Source: Citroniella saccharovorans
GTDB lineage: Bacteria > Bacillota > Clostridia > Tissierellales > Peptoniphilaceae
Direction: 5' to 3'
Assembly: GCF_035481615.1 (NCBI RefSeq)
Contig: NZ_JAYKOT010000003.1
Coordinates: 372,001 to 436,000, forward strand
Length of the DNA stretch: 64,000 nucleotides
Of this stretch, positions 17,401-27,445 are shown in pieces. Within the stretch, counting starts at the first letter, position 1. Each line of letters opens with the position of its first letter. The position numbers and the translations under genes were made by a program. The notes below the pieces were generated by a model that was given only the letters and a program-made list of their open reading frames with translations, was not told where the DNA came from and searched no databases.

Positions 17401-17917
17401 TGAAAGCCTTGAAATCAATAGGTTTATGAATTTTGAATTTAATATTTAGGTACTAAAATTTTAGAAATAGTAGGTGAAAAATATCTTTCAAATAATTGCT
17501 TTTATCAACACTATAAATTTTATAAAAAGATCGTAGCATCAAGTAGGTAAGCATTTTTAATAATTTTTGATTCACCTTGATAGTGAAAAATAAGAAAATG
17601 GCTTAACATTATGTATGAACCATGTGGCTTGAAATAGAAAAATAAATTTTAAGATTGAAAAGCAACTTAAAGCATGAGCTAAAATATTATATTTAATGAA
17701 CTTAGTTTATCATTTAAGTTCATAAGTTCTCCTAAAAATTACTATCTCACAAAAACTAAGAAATAATGAGCTCGCATAAAATTTTTTAATAATAAGCTAA
17801 TTTAAATGCTAAAATAAAAAAGGTGGTGTGCTGCTTAGAGTATCCAATTTAATAATGTGAATGTGAAATAAAAAGAGATAAGGAAAATGAGGAATACAAG
17901 GATGAGTATCAATAAAA
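17401..17917. other. AT-rich intergenic stretch
   Basis: I see no gene, clear repeat or terminator. It links the intron scrap to the MBL-fold gene and is probably decayed mobile DNA. Confidence 0.4.
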
Positions 17918-18808
17918 ATGCAGTTTTTAGGAAGGGAGTATGGGCAAGGATTTATGTCAAAAATAGAATCTAAAATACAAGAAAAAGTCATGTCTTTTCT
18001 GTTTCGGGGAAAAGAATTATTTAAGCCCTTAAATACAGGACATATTGATGAGAGAGTAAGCTGTGTTAGAGAATATGTTGCCAATATTTATTTTTACAAA
18101 AAAGACGAACATAGGATTATGATAGACGCAGGGTATAATTATGATAGGTTAGCAGAAAAAATGAAGTGGCTTGATATCGATCCGAAAGATATTCGGGAAA
18201 TTTTAATTACCCACCAAGACACAGACCATGTGGGAGCTATTGAAAAAGGCAGCGATGAATTGTTTAGGGAATCCACTATATATATTGGAAAAATCGAAAA
18301 TGAATATTTAGAAGGTCGTAAAAAGCGTAGAGTATTTGATGGATTAGTTAAACTACCACAAGTTCACATAGAAAATAAAAAAGTATTAGTTGATGATGGA
18401 GAGGTTTTCTATATTGGCAATATTAAGATAGAAGCATTTCTTGTACCAGGGCATACTTGGGGACATCTCGTCTATCTAATCGATGATGCATACTTATTTA
18501 CAGGTGACACGATTTCGTTTGGACCAGATGGGGGCTACGCATTTTTGAACATTCTTGCAGAAGATAAAAAATTACAAGTTAAATCCCTTAAAAAGTTAGA
18601 AGAAACACTTAGAAGGAGAAATTTAAAGTTAAAAATTATAACAGGTCATACAGGTTGGACTGATGATATAGATTTTGCTTTTTCTCACACAGATGAGGTC
18701 TGCAATGGGTTAAAAAGAAAACCTAAAGTCCATGACCCCAAGGCACCCTATGATGGCTATGATGAAGAAGACGATACAGAAGACAAGGCCAGAAATCTTC
18801 TACTATAA
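17918..18808 (+). CDS. MBL-fold metallo-hydrolase
   Basis: The protein has 296 residues, or 284 if it starts at the ATG at 17954, which has a close AAGGA. The metal-binding set is complete: THQDTDHVG (HxDxDH-like), PGHTWGH, LFTGDT with the bridging Asp, and a final TGHTGWTDD. The length and motif order fit glyoxalase II-like or lactonase-like hydrolases. The substrate is unknown. It stands alone between an intron relic and a divergent-type gap, with no operon partner. A highly acidic C-terminal tail (DEEDDTEDKA) is notable. Confidence 0.85.
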   Translation: MQFLGREYGQGFMSKIESKIQEKVMSFLFRGKELFKPLNTGHIDERVSCVREYVANIYFYKKDEHRIMIDAGYNYDRLAEKMKWLDIDPKDIREILITHQDTDHVGAIEKGSDELFRESTIYIGKIENEYLEGRKKRRVFDGLVKLPQVHIENKKVLVDDGEVFYIGNIKIEAFLVPGHTWGHLVYLIDDAYLFTGDTISFGPDGGYAFLNILAEDKKLQVKSLKKLEETLRRRNLKLKIITGHTGWTDDIDFAFSHTDEVCNGLKRKPKVHDPKAPYDGYDEEDDTEDKARNLLL

Positions 18809-19048
18809 AAGTGCTAAACAGATATGCTTATGGATAAAAATAGCAAAGCAAGAAATTTCCTAAACTTAACTATCCGATAAAAAATGGTCTTCCAGTCTAT
18901 AAACACCCATTCTTTAATACCAGCTTTTTCCTTCTTATAAATCTAAAGAAATTTACATATGTGTTAAAATTATCAAGAGCTTGACAAGATGAGAGAATTA
19001 AACCTTATATTTTTAAATAAATTAACAATTTTAAAGGCAGGGAAGAAA

Positions 19049-20074
19049 ATGAAGAAAATATTTTTTAGAATTTTTTCAATAGTTATTATTTTAGTAGTTT
19101 TAGTTTTTATTCTTAGAATATATAATGACCATAAGTATAAAGATATCAACGCTTTGAAATTTCCTGAATATTATAAGGATGTTGCTAATATAAGTTTATA
19201 TCCTACAGACATTGAAGGAGTTGATGTAACTTATGTAGATGAGGGTAGGATGCAAGGCTTTAGATTTGTACCTAAGGAAAAATTACACAGGGGCCTTGTA
19301 ATTTGTTTTGGAGGTTCTGACGGAGGTCCAAATTTTGAAACTGCTAAAAGATTGGCTGAAGAGGGATATGAGACCTTTGCACTATTTATGTTTGGTATGA
19401 AAAACCAGGAACAAACTCTAACAAAAATTCCCTTAGAACAATTTGAAGACGTTATCAATTATATAAATAAAAATATAAAAGACAATAAACCGATAAGTGT
19501 TTTAGGAGCGTCAAAAGGTGCAGAATACGCACTTAATTTAGCTAACAAATATCCTGAAATAGATAGTCTGATTTTAATGGCGCCTACATCTTATAATTTT
19601 GCCGGTTTAGATTTTAAAGACTATGGTTCATCTTGGACCTACAAGGGCAGGGAGCTTCCGTATATAGATATTAAAAAATCATCATTTAAGTCATTTTTAA
19701 ATCATATTATCCTTCCGACTCTTATTAAAAGCCCTATTAGCTTTAAAGAAACCTATGAGAGTGCAATAGAAAAAGACCCAGCAAGTCAAGAAAAACTAAT
19801 ATCAGTCAAAGACCTTAAGGCAAAGATATTATTGCTTGTAGGGGAGGAGGATTTGATGTGGGATAGCCTGGCCATGGCAAATAAAATAAAAGATCAAAAC
19901 CCTAAAGCAAGGATCTATTCTTATAAGGAAGCGGGGCATATATTTGCTGGCAATGGTATTTTAGATTTAGGAAAAGCTAGAATTGCAACGGGTGGATCAA
20001 CTGAAGGCAATAAAGAAGCAAAAAATGAATCTAAAAAAACTATTGATGACTTCTTAAAAGAAAACCATAAATAA
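19049..20074 (+). CDS. Membrane-anchored alpha/beta hydrolase, BAAT/acyl-CoA thioesterase C-terminal type
   Basis: The protein has 341 residues from the ATG at 19049. The frame is open further upstream to 18989, but the 19049 start gives a proper signal anchor (KKIFFRIFSIVIILVVLVFI). The hydrolase domain has ICFGGSDGG (oxyanion loop), the nucleophile elbow LGASKGAEYAL, an acid in VGEEDLMW and a late EAGHIF with the catalytic His. GASKGAE is typical of the bile acid-CoA:amino acid N-acyltransferase C-terminal family. The active site would face outside the cell. The natural substrate is unknown. Confidence 0.8.
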   Translation: MKKIFFRIFSIVIILVVLVFILRIYNDHKYKDINALKFPEYYKDVANISLYPTDIEGVDVTYVDEGRMQGFRFVPKEKLHRGLVICFGGSDGGPNFETAKRLAEEGYETFALFMFGMKNQEQTLTKIPLEQFEDVINYINKNIKDNKPISVLGASKGAEYALNLANKYPEIDSLILMAPTSYNFAGLDFKDYGSSWTYKGRELPYIDIKKSSFKSFLNHIILPTLIKSPISFKETYESAIEKDPASQEKLISVKDLKAKILLLVGEEDLMWDSLAMANKIKDQNPKARIYSYKEAGHIFAGNGILDLGKARIATGGSTEGNKEAKNESKKTIDDFLKENHK

Positions 20075-20367
20075 AAGATTTCTTGGATATTTAAAGATGG
20101 TAGAAATAATAATCTATCGTCTTTTTTAGTGTCAAAAAGTAAGGAGAAGAAAATGCAAGTAAATGACATTAAGAATATACAAGAAACAATAAGGAGAATA
20201 ATTTAGAAATTTGAAAAATTTTAAAATCCATATCATAGATAGAAAATACCATAAAGAAGGTAGACCAAGGTCAAACGTCTACTTTTTTTCTGCCAAATCA
20301 AGAAATTCTCTAAACTTCCATGTATTTGCTATAATTAGGAAGAAAAAGAAAATTCCGGAGGGAAACA
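20075..20367 (+). other. Short gene scraps between hydrolase and hsdM relic
   Basis: A 17-codon reading frame (20153-20206, MQVNDIKNIQETIRRII) has a good AAGGAG site but resembles only the first few residues of a longer, lost protein. The rest holds no gene I can support. An ATTCCGGAGGG ribosome binding site for the hsdM relic ends the stretch. Confidence 0.35.
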
Positions 20368-21052
20368 ATGACCAGGACACAAGAGCTTTACCAAAAACTT
20401 TGGGACTCTGCTGACATATTAAGATCGAAAATGGACGTCAATGAATATAAATCATATTTGTTAGGCCTTATTTTTTATAAATTTTTATCAGACAACATGG
20501 TCCTCAAGGTAGTAGATCTTATCGGCCAGGAGACAGAGGACATAGACCAGGCCAAAAGATTTTTGAAGGCTATATGACAGAGGTGAGCCTATAAGATAGG
20601 GAAGAACTCCTATAAGAATTAAAATACGAAGACTCCTTTAACCTCAAGGCAGAACTAACATTTGGCGCCATTATAAAGGGAATCAAAAACAAAAGCTTCC
20701 AAACTATAAGACCTGCAACAAGGCTTTCGCGACCCGGAACAATCAGACCCAGCCTACGAAAACTTATTCGAGGACATAAATCTTTACTCAAAAAAGCTAG
20801 GCCAAACACCATAAAGGCAAAAAGAAACCATTTCGAAAATAATGCTAACCCTATCTCCCCTTAACTTTGCAAAAACAAAAGGCGACATCCTTGGAGATGC
20901 CTACGAATATTTAATAGGACAATTTGCATCAGAGTCGGGAAAAAGGCAGGAGAATTCTACATCCCCAATCAGTTTCCCATTTGATGACAAGAATTGCCAT
21001 TGAAGGCAAGGAAAATAAAAAGGGACTGTTAGCCTACGACCCGACCATGGGA
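20368..21052 (+). pseudogene. hsdM: hsdM relic (type I restriction-modification methyltransferase)
   Basis: The start is intact (TRTQELYQKLWDSADILR and YKSYLLGLIFYKFLSDN, the HsdM_N domain) but stops at 20575. Downstream pieces appear in shifting frames: GDILGDAYEYLIGQFASES, GEFY.PQSVSHLMTRIA and finally GLLAYDPTMG, which is the methyltransferase motif region around the SAM site. At least three frameshifts and an internal loss are needed to explain it. The relic stops exactly where the KAP ATPase begins. No hsdS or hsdR sequence follows. Confidence 0.85.
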
Positions 21053-22732
21053 AAATCAAGCATTATGTCAATAAGCCAAAAAAGGTTGCAAGATCAAGAT
21101 GATAAGGCTTTGATTGTTAATTTCAACGCATGGTTGTTTGAGGGTTACGATGATATTAAAACAACAATTATTAACTATCTTTTAGACTCAATAGAAGAAA
21201 AGAAAAAGTTGGGGGATAAAGCAAAAGAAATCTTGCAAGGATTGAGGAAAAGTTTGTTAAATATAAACTTAATACCAGTCATATCAAAAGGTTTTTTTGC
21301 TGCACTATCTACATTTAGTACAAATCCATCTGCAAGTAAATCAGAATTAATCCTTGGACAGTCTGAGAATATAAAAGAGTTTATTATCACGGTTAAAGAT
21401 AATTATATTGAGGCAACATCTGATGAGAAAATTAGAAATGAAATCTCAATGTTCAGAGAAAAGTTTGGAGAATTAATTGATACAACAGACATTACACGTG
21501 TAGCAATTTATATAGATGAAATTGATAGATGTTCCACTGATACGATTTTAAAACTTTTTGAGGCGATGAGACTATTTATGTTTTCTGGTAAAGTAGCTTT
21601 TATCTATGGAGCAGATGAAAGACAAATTGCTTATGCAATAAAGCAAAAATACTCGGAAGATATATCAGATAATGGTTCAAAAATAGATATTGGTAAAGAA
21701 TATTTAGAAAAAATCATTCAATATCCTGTGCGTATTCCAAGAATGAATGTTGCTGAAACAGAGATTTATATAACACTATTATTAAGCGAGAATATAGTAG
21801 ATGGAGATGAATTTTCATCATTAAAAATGGATTTGATCAAACAATATAGAGAAAAATTATCAAGGGTATCTTTACCAGAAGAAAGCAAAGACAATGAACT
21901 TATAGTTAAAAATTTTACATTAGCAAAAAGGATAGCAGAACTTTTAAATTCGGGATTAAATGGTAATCCTAGACAGTTTAAAAGATTTTTAAATGAATTT
22001 GAATTAAGAAAAAGAACTGCTGAATTAAAAAACATTGAGATTGATGATCAGGTTTTAGTTAAGGTAATGGTCTTACAATATGTCAAACCATCAATATTTA
22101 CAGATTTTGTTCAGCTACAACAAGAGAACAAATTAGATGAGATTTTGAGCTATTACCAAGAGATTGATAATGAAAAAGAATCTGATGAAGATCAAAATAT
22201 TAAATCTAAAGCAAACAATCTAAGAAAAGAGAAAAAGATAGATAAAAAATGGAAAGATGAATGGTTTGAGCAATGGGTTAGAATAGAGCCCAATCTTATA
22301 GATCATGATCTCAAACCTTATTTCTACTTATCACGTAATAAAGGGTTAGACTCAATTACATTCGGAAAAGAATTATCTAACGATGCTGTTCAAGTTATTA
22401 GAGCTTATTTATCAGGGAATGACATTGCTAAATTAAACGCTGAGGAAAATATTAATAATCTTTCTTCTGTCGAACTTAACTTAATGGTTGAGCAACTTTC
22501 TGAGGAGTTTATTAAACAGCCTGAAGATAAGAGGTTAGGCGTATTTAAAGGTTTAATCGATATAAGTACGATAAGAAATGAATGTGCAGACTTTGTAGTA
22601 AGAAAAATATATGGTTTACCTTCAAATTATATGAGCAAACCAATGAAGATATACGCTAATAATCTAATAAATTTAAAAATACCAGCAAGTAGCAATATGA
22701 GCACAGTTATTAATAGCTGGGATGATAAATAA
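20924..22732 (+). pseudogene. qatA: QatA-like KAP NTPase, N-terminus replaced by hsdM sequence
   Basis: The 602-codon frame is chimeric. Codons up to about 21052 are hsdM (YDPTMG), and from 21053 it is a KAP-family P-loop ATPase (KSSIMSISQKRL, LIVNFNAWLFEGYDD, Walker B VAIYIDEIDRC, then GNPRQFKRFLNEFELR). The join falls inside Walker A. GKSS is restored, but the first Gly of GxxxxGKS is replaced by Tyr and everything before it is gone. In the Qat anti-phage system QatA is the KAP ATPase. Here it is followed by qatB, qatC and qatD in the standard order. The product is very probably non-functional. Confidence 0.85.
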
Positions 22733-22734
22733 AA

Positions 22735-23328
22735 GTGGAGGTAAGTATTGGGTACATTGGAAGTTCGAAGAAAGTTGTCAGTAATTATATTGGGGCAAAT
22801 GGTGGAGCTAAAGCTTTCTCATCAAGGCAAGGGATAAGTTCCGCAGGGAGTAATTTTTCTAATTTATTGAGTAGTATAACAAAAAATGGATTCACTACTA
22901 CGATTGCTTCATTAGGGAATCAATTTAAAAATAAATCCACCGTAGAGTCTATATCACTTTTGGTAAATTATGTTTTAGAAAATTCTATATCAAAAGATGA
23001 TATAGCTATAAGGAGTGCTACAGTAAACACTTTGGAAGAAATGAGTTTATTGTTAGGTGACAATAATTCTTTAACTGAAATTGAATCAAAATACTTACTT
23101 CAGTATTTTACTAGGGAATTAATTTGGCAATTAATGTTAGTTGATTACGTATACTCATTTGAAAAAAAGGGTAGCAATATTTAAGAAGCTATTAGGATTG
23201 AAAGAAATATTAAGGAATATATTCAAGCTTGCGTTGAGGTGGGATTTAATTCATATAAAGATGACTACTTCACAGAAGATTCATTTAATAAGATTTTAAC
23301 TTCTTGCTTAGAGATTATGGAGGAATAA
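22735..23328 (+). pseudogene. qatB: QatB-like protein gene with an in-frame stop
   Basis: The frame reads SSAGSNFSNLLSSITKNGF and on to GSNI, then TAA at 23182-23184, then continues in the same frame for 47 codons to a stop at 23328 immediately before qatC. That identifies one gene with a nonsense codon. The best ribosome binding site (GGAGG, 22737-22741) points to TTG at 22748, which begins MGT as QatB proteins do but lies in a different frame from the rest. A second lesion near the 5' end is therefore likely. Identification depends mainly on position between the KAP and QueC-like genes. Confidence 0.7.
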
Positions 23329-23329
23329 A

Positions 23330-24621
23330 ATGAGAATATATTGTACAAATGAATCAATTGATAATATTCCTGAAGGATTTGATGAAAAACTAGATATAAC
23401 AAATAAAAAAGATATTGGTTTTAATTTTTGGGATAATTACATTAAGTTAGAGAAAGAATTTTCAAAATCAGCCATTGATTTATTATATTTATCTATTTTT
23501 GTTTTTGTAGCTGATCGAATAGTAAAAAGAGATACTCAAAATGATGGTTGGACTAGGACTATCAAACTAAATGTTCCTGTATCTGACATTGATTTTTGGA
23601 ACTCTCAAAAAATATTAGTAACTGATATGTTGAATTTTTTAAGTGGTTACAATTGGACTTTTGAATTTAGACCTAAAACTGTGTATCAAGAGCAAATATA
23701 CTATTCATCTAAAAAGTATCAAGAGTTGGATAAGAGGAGCTATGACAAAATTTGTATGTTTTCAGGTGGTTTAGACTCTTTTATAGGAGAATAGACTTAC
23801 TCGAAGATTCAACCTCTTCAATATTACTAGTTAGTCATTACGGTGGAGGAAAAGGAACTAAAAGCTATCAAGATGATATTTTTAAAGCTGTAAAGAATAA
23901 ATATGAGTTAGATGATAGAGATCAGGTTCAATCATATGTTGTTGCTAGGAATGGTAAAGAAGATACAACTAGAACAAGATCTTTTATGTTTTTTTCGCAT
24001 GCAATTGTTTATGGCTCAGCTTTTGGTAGAAAAACTCAGCTATATATCCCTGAAAATGGTTACATCTCATTAAATGTTCCCTTATCTGGATCAAGGTTTG
24101 GGAGTAGCAGTACAAGAACTACACACCCATACTACATGAAAAAACTACAAACTTTAATAAATAATATGAATTTAGATATTAAAATCATTAATCCATATCA
24201 ATTCAAGACTAAAGGTGAGATGCTGAAAGAGTGTAAAAATAGTAGCTTCCTAAAAGAGCAGTATGTTAAGACTATGTCTTGCTCACACCCAGATAATGGT
24301 AGATTTAAAAAAGAAAAGACATCAAAACACTGTGGAGATTGCATACCTTGCATAGTTAGAAAAGCAGCTATAATATCAGCTTATGGGAAAGATGAAACGG
24401 AGTATAGACATAAAACCTTAGAAAAATCTGAAGCTGGAATCTTAAACAAAAATGCTTTTTTACAAATGCTTGAAAAGCATAATCCTAAAAGAGCGGTATT
24501 TGAGATACAGAAATCTGGTCCGTTAACAGATAACTTATTAGAGTTTGCAGACGTTTATAATAGGAGTATAGAAGAATTAAATAAAGTATTTAATGAGGTA
24601 GATTTGAATGAAGTTGATTGA
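23330..24621 (+). pseudogene. qatC: QatC, QueC-like protein, frameshifted
   Basis: The first frame (23330-23794) ends just after the PP-loop motif FSGGLDSFIG. The second frame picks up the continuation (AIDLLEDSTSSILLVSHYGGG) and runs to 24621, with the zinc-type Cys set SCSHPDN, HCGDCIPCIVRKAAI. Adding back one base near 23789-23790 restores the natural reading SFIGAIDLLEDS. The whole is about 430 residues. QueC enzymes make preQ0, and the Qat homologue is thought to modify a partner protein. The frameshift removes the second half of the product. Confidence 0.85.
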
Positions 24622-25327
24622 TTTTCATTGCCATCCAGATTTATATAATGACAATTTTAAAATGTTAAACAATGCTAATAAAATAGTTTTTGTGACAAAT
24701 TTACCAGTTTTGTTTGAAAGATACTATCCAAAATATAAAGATTCTAAAAATAATTTTTTAGCTTTAGGCTATCATCCAGAATTGATTGAAGAGTACCCTA
24801 ATTATTTTGAAAAATTTAAACGAAATTTGTATAAGACAAGGTTCGTAGGGGAAATAGGTCTAGATAATTCTGAAAGAAATAAAGAATCTTTTGGAAAACA
24901 ACTAAGAATATTTCGAGAAATAATGGATGAGTGTAATAAAAGTGATGGTAAGATTATATCAATTCACTCAAGAAAAGCTGAAAGTTCTATATTTGAAGAA
25001 CTAATTAACAACAATAATATATATATTCTACATTGGTACACAGGAACTCTTAAAAGACTACTAGATGGTATGATGAAAAATCAAAACATATATATATCTG
25101 TCAATTTAGATATGACAACAACAAAAAAAGGTCATGATTTAATTCACAGTGTACCTATAGATAGAATTGTTTTAGAAACAGATGCTCCTTTTACAAAAGA
25201 AAGTAAAAAAAGATATGATTATAAAATCTTAGAAGATACTATTACTCAAATAGCAAAAATAAAAAAAAGTAACTTAGAGGATATTACCATTCAAATTCAA
25301 GCTAATTCAAAGAAGATATTAGGATAA
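24608..25327 (+). CDS. qatD: QatD, TatD-like metal-dependent DNase
   Basis: The protein has 239 residues and all TatD landmarks: DFHCHPD near the start, a GYHPE segment, VGEIGLD, IHSRKAE, ILHWYTG and ETDAPF. It overlaps the end of qatC by 14 bases, as in intact qatABCD operons. It is the only undamaged gene of this defence locus, so any remaining activity would be that of a free TatD-type nuclease. No terminator is evident directly after it. Confidence 0.88.
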   Translation: MKLIDFHCHPDLYNDNFKMLNNANKIVFVTNLPVLFERYYPKYKDSKNNFLALGYHPELIEEYPNYFEKFKRNLYKTRFVGEIGLDNSERNKESFGKQLRIFREIMDECNKSDGKIISIHSRKAESSIFEELINNNNIYILHWYTGTLKRLLDGMMKNQNIYISVNLDMTTTKKGHDLIHSVPIDRIVLETDAPFTKESKKRYDYKILEDTITQIAKIKKSNLEDITIQIQANSKKILG

Positions 25328-25334
25328 GAAGTAG

Positions 25335-25870
25335 TTACCTCTCTACATCCTTTCCATAATAATTTTCATAGTTTTTCCTATATTGAACAAGGTCAGAAAA
25401 TTGCTCTTTATTCAGAGAATACTCTTGCATAAGGGTGTTCTTTTTTTTTGCAATTTATCGAGGTTTGATAGTATTTCTTTTGTTTTTGGTAGCTTTTTAT
25501 AGTTTTCTAAAATTTTTTTAGCAGCTAATTTATAGACTGAAAGCTCACTATAATATTCTTCTGCAAATTGTTTGTCCTCAGGATTTTTCTTGTAGTATTT
25601 ATATATTTCACGATACTTATTTATAGTATTTATATTTTCCATATCCTGGGATAAACTATTCATTTCAGTTTCAATCTTCTTTATTTTATCTAACAAATCT
25701 TGTCTAACATCAGCAGATTTTTTGATTAGATCATCGAGCTGAGTGATTGAATTAATTCCTTGTTCTCTTAATTTAATTATTGAATCAGCCATTGTTTTGA
25801 TATTATGTTTTCTTGCCCAGACTTCATAACCCTTAGATGAGTGTGCTTTTCTATCAGTGATAGTTTTCAA
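25335..25870 (-). pseudogene. C-terminal relic of a mobilization relaxase
   Basis: On the minus strand the frame begins with AHSSKGYEVWARKHNIKTMADSI and continues through a Lys/Glu-rich coiled coil, as in the C-terminal part of MobA/VirD2-type relaxases of clostridial conjugative elements. It stops early at 25412. Shifting frame in the nine-base T run at 25441-25449 gives a natural continuation (LMQEYSLNKEQFSDLVQYR) to a stop at 25335. The catalytic N-terminal domain is absent. This is another sign of a dismantled conjugative element beside the Qat locus. Confidence 0.65.
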
Positions 25871-25988
25871 ATTAGAAAAGAATAGATATTATTGGGATAA
25901 ATAGCAAATTGCAGATAAAAATCAGGATTATAACTAATATTCGCGAAAAAGAGATTAATTAATAAAACTTCTTAAATGATAATAATTA

Positions 25989-26017
25989 TTGATATCAGGA
26001 ACGAAATATGTTATAAT
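25989..26017 (+). promoter_or_regulatory. Strong promoter upstream of the peptide/feo region
   Basis: TTGATA (25989-25994) and TATAAT (26012-26017) are separated by 17 bp. Confidence 0.75.
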
Positions 26018-26021
26018 CTAT

Positions 26022-26046
26022 AAATGAATGATAATATCATTCATTT
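26022..26046 (+). promoter_or_regulatory. Perfect palindrome at the transcription start, possible iron operator
   Basis: AAATGAATGAT (26022-26032) and ATCATTCATTT (26036-26046) are exact reverse complements around a three-base centre, covering the expected start site. The centre TGATAATATCA resembles the TGATAAT.ATTATCA type of Fur/PerR box. The first undamaged gene downstream is feoA, which supports metal control, but the regulator is not proven. Confidence 0.55.
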
Positions 26047-26142
26047 AACCAAATATAAATGTGGCAGTTAAGACTAAAAAACAAATGTAGATACTATTAT
26101 TTAAGATAATACTTGTAATTTAATAAAAGGAGGTGCGTGGAA

Positions 26143-26230
26143 ATGACAATAAAAGTGAACAGCGAAAAAAAATGTTAACTATAATCAATCAAGTGTTGAT
26201 TCTTGTTCTCACACACTGAGATCTAATTAA
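26143..26230 (+). pseudogene. Small peptide gene, RiPP precursor-like, frameshifted in an A run
   Basis: An excellent ribosome binding site (AAAAGGAGGTG, 26125-26135) precedes ATG 26143. As written, the frame gives only 11 residues (MTIKVNSEKKC). Removing one A from the eight-base A run (26165-26172) extends it to 28 residues, ending SSVDSCSHTLRSN before TAA 26228-26230. A short leader followed by Ser/Cys/Thr/His-rich sequence, just upstream of a leader-binding-domain protein, fits a RiPP precursor. No relative is recognised, and adding a base instead gives a less peptide-like alternative. Confidence 0.4.
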
Positions 26231-26290
26231 TAAAAATTAAATCTTAAATCTTAAATGCCACAAATTAACTATTATATTAGGAGGTTAGGT

Positions 26291-26698
26291 GTGAATCTTA
26301 AAGTAAATGATACAATTTTGTTATCTAAAATTAACAATAATTAAATCACTATTTATCAAGATAATTGTTTCAAAACTCTTGAATGCGATTACGAGATACT
26401 GAATGAGGTATTCAATTTAGTAAAAGAATTTGGCAATAGAGAAAAAATACACAAGAAATTTAGTAAACATTATTCGATAGAGGAAATAGATCAATTTATT
26501 AATGTGCTAATTAGTGAAGGTATTCTCTTGAGTTCCAAAGAACTTAGCTCGACATACAATCATGAGAAATCTCATATTTTACTTATCTCTGATATGGAGA
26601 TAGATAAAGAAATTAAAAATATTCTCAATCTTAAAAATATTCCATTCTTTAAAAAAAACTGGGAAATTGATTTGAATTTTCAATTTTCTATCTTATAA
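26291..26698 (+). pseudogene. PqqD/RRE-like leader-binding protein, truncated and with a nonsense codon
   Basis: TTAGGAGG before GTG 26291 starts VNLKVNDTILLSKINNN. TAA at 26342-26344 interrupts, and the same frame continues to 26698. The section FNLVKEFGNREKIHKKFS.KYS-like, EEIDQFINVLISEGILL has the helix pattern of PqqD-type RiPP recognition elements found at the N-terminus of cyclodehydratase or ThiF-like partners. It then reads HILLISDMEIDKEIKNIL, which looks like the first strand of an E1-like domain, and ends. It seems to be the first part of a larger modifying enzyme. This is inference from pattern, not a firm family match. Confidence 0.45.
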
Positions 26699-26772
26699 TG
26701 ATTAAGAAGATAATAATCAAATTCAAATAGTAATTTATTTTAATAAAATTAAAACTATAAACGAGTGGTTAA

Positions 26773-26991
26773 ATGCCTAGCTTAGTAATGGCGCCCTTAA
26801 ATGTTAATTATAAGATTTTAAGGGTTAAGTCTTTAGGAGATAGTAATGTAACTGAGTCCCACCTGGCAAGTCTTGGTTTTGTCAAAGATGCAGTTATAAA
26901 GGTTGTTAATGAGAATGATGGTAATTTAATTGTTTCAATTAAGGATTCCAGAGTTGCAATCGGAAAAGATATAGCAAAAAAATATTGGTAG
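26773..26991 (+). CDS. feoA: FeoA family protein
   Basis: The protein has 72 residues with the FeoA SH3-like pattern MAPLNVNYKILRVKSL, LASLGFVKDAVIKVV, and VSIKDSRVAIGKDIAKKYW. FeoA is a small cytosolic regulator of the ferrous iron transporter FeoB. The ribosome binding site is weak (GAGTGG). It is followed by a second, broken feoA and a stump of feoB, so it has no local partner. It may work with a FeoB encoded elsewhere, or be on the way to loss. Confidence 0.85.
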   Translation: MPSLVMAPLNVNYKILRVKSLGDSNVTESHLASLGFVKDAVIKVVNENDGNLIVSIKDSRVAIGKDIAKKYW

Positions 26992-27005
26992 AGGAGATGT
27001 AAGAC

Positions 27006-27247
27006 TTGCAAACTTTAAGAGATGCAGTTGCAGGAAAATACTACATCGTAAAAAAATCAATGGTTCTGGTCCTTTGAAAAGAAGGATAATGGACATGGGA
27101 ATTACAAAAAATTCAGAAATTTACACAAGGAAGGTGGCGCCACTTGGCGACCCCGTGTAAATTAATATTAGACATTATGAACTTAGCATTAGATAAGCAG
27201 ATGCTGAATTAATTGCAATTGAAGAAATAGAAAAGAAAGAGGACTAA
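27006..27247 (+). pseudogene. feoA: Second feoA, broken by a frameshift and two stops
   Basis: GAGGAGATG at 26991-26999 precedes TTG 27006 (QTLRDAVAGKYYIVKK). One base is missing from the A run near 27048-27054. In the restored frame it reads INGSGPLKRRIMDMGITKNSEIY, then VAPLGDPV, TAA, INIRHYELSIR, TAA, ADAELIAIEEIEKKED. This is the standard second FeoA of clostridial feoAAB operons. Three separate lesions make sequencing error an unlikely full explanation. Confidence 0.85.
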
Positions 27248-27248
27248 G

Positions 27249-27431
27249 ATGGCTATTACTATTGCAATTGCCGGCAACCCCAACAGTGGTAAGTCAACAC
27301 TTTTTAACGGCCTCACTGATTCCAACCAATATGTTGGTAACTGGCCAGGGGTAACTGTTGAAAAAAAGACTGGTAAGTATAAAAAAATAAACACGTTTTT
27401 ATATTACAATGTTATTAATAAAGATAAGTAG
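27249..27431 (+). pseudogene. feoB: feoB stump
   Basis: The first 44 residues are a textbook FeoB G domain: GNPNSGKSTLFNGLTDSNQ (G1), VGNWPGVTVEKKTGKYK (G2). The sequence then diverges into INTFLYYNVINKDK and stops, so the remaining 600 or so residues, including all membrane helices, have been deleted. The FTR1/P19 operon begins 15 bp later, so the deletion may have come with insertion of that operon or with loss of a redundant importer. Confidence 0.9.
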
Positions 27432-27445
27432 AAAGGATAATTAAA

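Noticed and set aside
20211..20414. 67-residue frame before hsdM
   Set aside because: It overlaps the hsdM start in another frame, has no ribosome binding site and its composition is that of translated non-coding DNA.
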